A stretch of 64,000 nucleotides of DNA. Source: Paralvinella palmiformis (lineage: Eukaryota; Annelida; Polychaeta; Terebellida; Alvinellidae). Position numbers and translations under genes: made by a program. The stretch is taken from contig JAODUP010000948.1 of the NCBI GenBank assembly GCA_025642065.1, positions 1-64,000 of the forward strand, given 5' to 3'. Positions 62,470 to 64,000 of the stretch are shown here, piece after piece. Each line of letters begins with the position of its first letter. Within the stretch, counting starts at the first letter, position 1. The notes under the pieces were generated by a model. The model was not told where the DNA came from. It saw nothing but the letters and a program-made list of their open reading frames with translations, and searched no databases.

Positions 62470-63395
62470 TATTGCCTTTATGCTGCCTTTAAACGTATAC
62501 CTTTTCGCGTGTATGGTGTGGTATAATTTGAAAATAGTATCAACAAGACTGGTATTATAATTTGATTGTTCATTTTATCAACACAAGAAGACCAGCCTAT
62601 GATGTTGTCCAGGATGTTAGTGATAACGACCTAGATAATCTATTTTTGTTTTAAATGGACCCCAAGTTATAAGAATTACGAATATTTAAAGCGCTATTAC
62701 ACAACACGGACGTTCGTAATTGTATGATTTGATTTCAACAAAAAAATCAAGTTATCCCCAGCTCAATTTTTAAAAGGTTAGTAGTTTAAATGATTTATCG
62801 GATATGTCTATACATAAAACTAATATAATTTGTCTTTCTGATAATAACATTTAATTTTTTTAATTGAACTTAAATTTATGTGTAGTCTATAGTTAGGTTA
62901 GGGTTCAATTAAGATTTCTAATTTCTATTTTTCCAGGATTATATTAATGCAGACTATTTCAGTCCTAAACGATACCAATATCTAATATCTACGGACATCA
63001 TATCACAACCAGATTAAACATGTAAAATTCTAAATTATCTACCACAACAAAATACCTGCTTCCACCAACCCTTTTAATCAGTGATGCTGGTAATGATAAA
63101 ATAAATCCTTTCTGGTCATTATCATTATGGCTTCGTCGAAATAAAATTAGATGAAATATGCAAATTAGACTTCTCTGGATAATAGTGTTGTTGTATTGCT
63201 GTCATGAGAGATACGAAGCATCTTATTAATCCGACATCAATAAACACGAGATAAGCTCAGTGTGTAATACTTCATACGGGTTATATCTCCTGTCATCAGA
63301 AAAGCTGACATCGATGATAAATTAGCCAGATAATTACTTTGGAGACTTCATGATGATACGTTGAAAAGCATTCATCATCCGATTATATATACTGT
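62470..63395. other. Unassigned sequence
   Basis: No gene or element was recognised. Confidence 0.4.
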
Positions 63396-63399
63396 AGAT

Positions 63400-63600
63400 G
63401 GATAATGTGTGGATGGATGGATTGATGGATAAATGAGTAGATGGATACGTATGGAAGGATGGATGGATTAATGGATGCATTACTGTACAGGCAGGGATGG
63501 ATGGGGAGGACGTATGGGCGAATGAACGAATGAGGGGACAGACGAATCGACCGTCGGACAAATCCATGGATAGAGGGATGGTATGGTGAGAGAGAACTGA
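63400..63600. repeat. Degenerate (GGAT)n array
   Basis: About 200 bp of GGAT/GAAT/GGAC-like tetranucleotides with heavy substitution; a 77-codon frame across it is an artefact. Confidence 0.85.
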
Positions 63601-63809
63601 AAATTAGGTTTTTCTTTTATAGATACTTTTATGTACACAGTAGATGTTAGAAGGTGTGCGGTTAATCGTAGTAACAGTTACTCCGCGGAGATATTCTTAT
63701 GTCATAAATAAAAATGTCTATGTTTAATAGATTTCTTTGACCTGTTTCTAAACAAATGAATCAATTAAATAAACTACATTAAAACCTTTCTTACCCAGCA
63801 AAATGTATA

Positions 63810-63875
<66 letters not shown>

Positions 63876-63945
63876 CTGTGTGTGTGTGTCTCTCTCTTTC
63901 TCTCTATCCCCCTCTCTCTTACCCCACCTCTCTCTCACCCCCACC
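63810..63945. repeat. (CT)n-(TA)n-(TG)n-(CT)n compound repeat
   Basis: Four different simple repeats joined in series. Confidence 0.95.
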
Positions 63946-64000
63946 CCCCTATTTTAGGATCAATATCCTGATCCCTTACATTAGAATATGTTAAATGTAG

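Overview
This window is AT-rich, gene-poor eukaryotic DNA made almost entirely of decayed transposable elements and simple-sequence repeats. No bacterial-style genes, operons, CRISPR arrays, rRNA genes or intact tRNA genes were found, and no host protein-coding exon could be supported. The mix suggests a mollusc, most likely a cephalopod such as an octopus: repeated tRNA-derived SINEs, L2/CR1-type LINEs, a Penelope-like element, hAT and pogo DNA-transposon remnants, and a very high density of (TA)n, (CA)n, (GA)n and (ATCT)n arrays. The octopus assignment is inference from repeat style, not from a recognised host gene.

Left third (1-22 kb): microsatellites; a full-length SINE with a perfect 14-bp target duplication (2720-2904); two more SINE pieces (3.4-3.8 kb); the minus-strand 3' end of an L2-like LINE (5.27-5.88 kb); a Penelope-like reverse transcriptase remnant (6.5-7.65 kb); a minus-strand pogo/Tigger transposase fragment (10.67-11.23 kb); a minus-strand LINE C-terminal fragment (13.1-13.4 kb); and the longest single copy of an unidentified ~1.1 kb dispersed repeat, here called R1 (21.03-22.09 kb).

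Middle (22-42 kb): a minus-strand hAT remnant (24.13-26.33 kb) interrupted by a SINE; a 5'-truncated L2/CR1-type LINE (copy A, 27.09-28.86 kb); a ~2.3 kb block (31.14-33.49 kb) that is a diverged paralogue of 0.79-3.25 kb and carries a 57-bp minisatellite; the 5' part of a second, minus-strand LINE family (33.51-35.08 kb); and a tandem R1 array (35.1-36.8 kb).

Right third (42-64 kb): a solo LINE 3' end, two R1 fragments, a ~370-bp tetranucleotide array, an internally deleted LINE relic (46.49-47.09 kb), a nearly full-length L2/CR1-type LINE (copy B, about 50.3-53.6 kb) inactivated by nonsense codons, frameshifts and loss of the RT catalytic motif, a SINE nested in another LINE relic (56.5-57.25 kb), and a TIR-bounded hAT element sitting inside a TATG microsatellite (57783-59180).

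The elements do not form a pathway. The logic is one of nested insertion: LINE enzymes probably mobilised the SINEs, as their TSDs and shared 3' tails suggest. Older LINE and hAT copies then served as landing sites, and several repeat families end in or seed microsatellites. No convincing new biological system was found. The best candidate for something undescribed is R1, followed by the diverged paralogous blocks.
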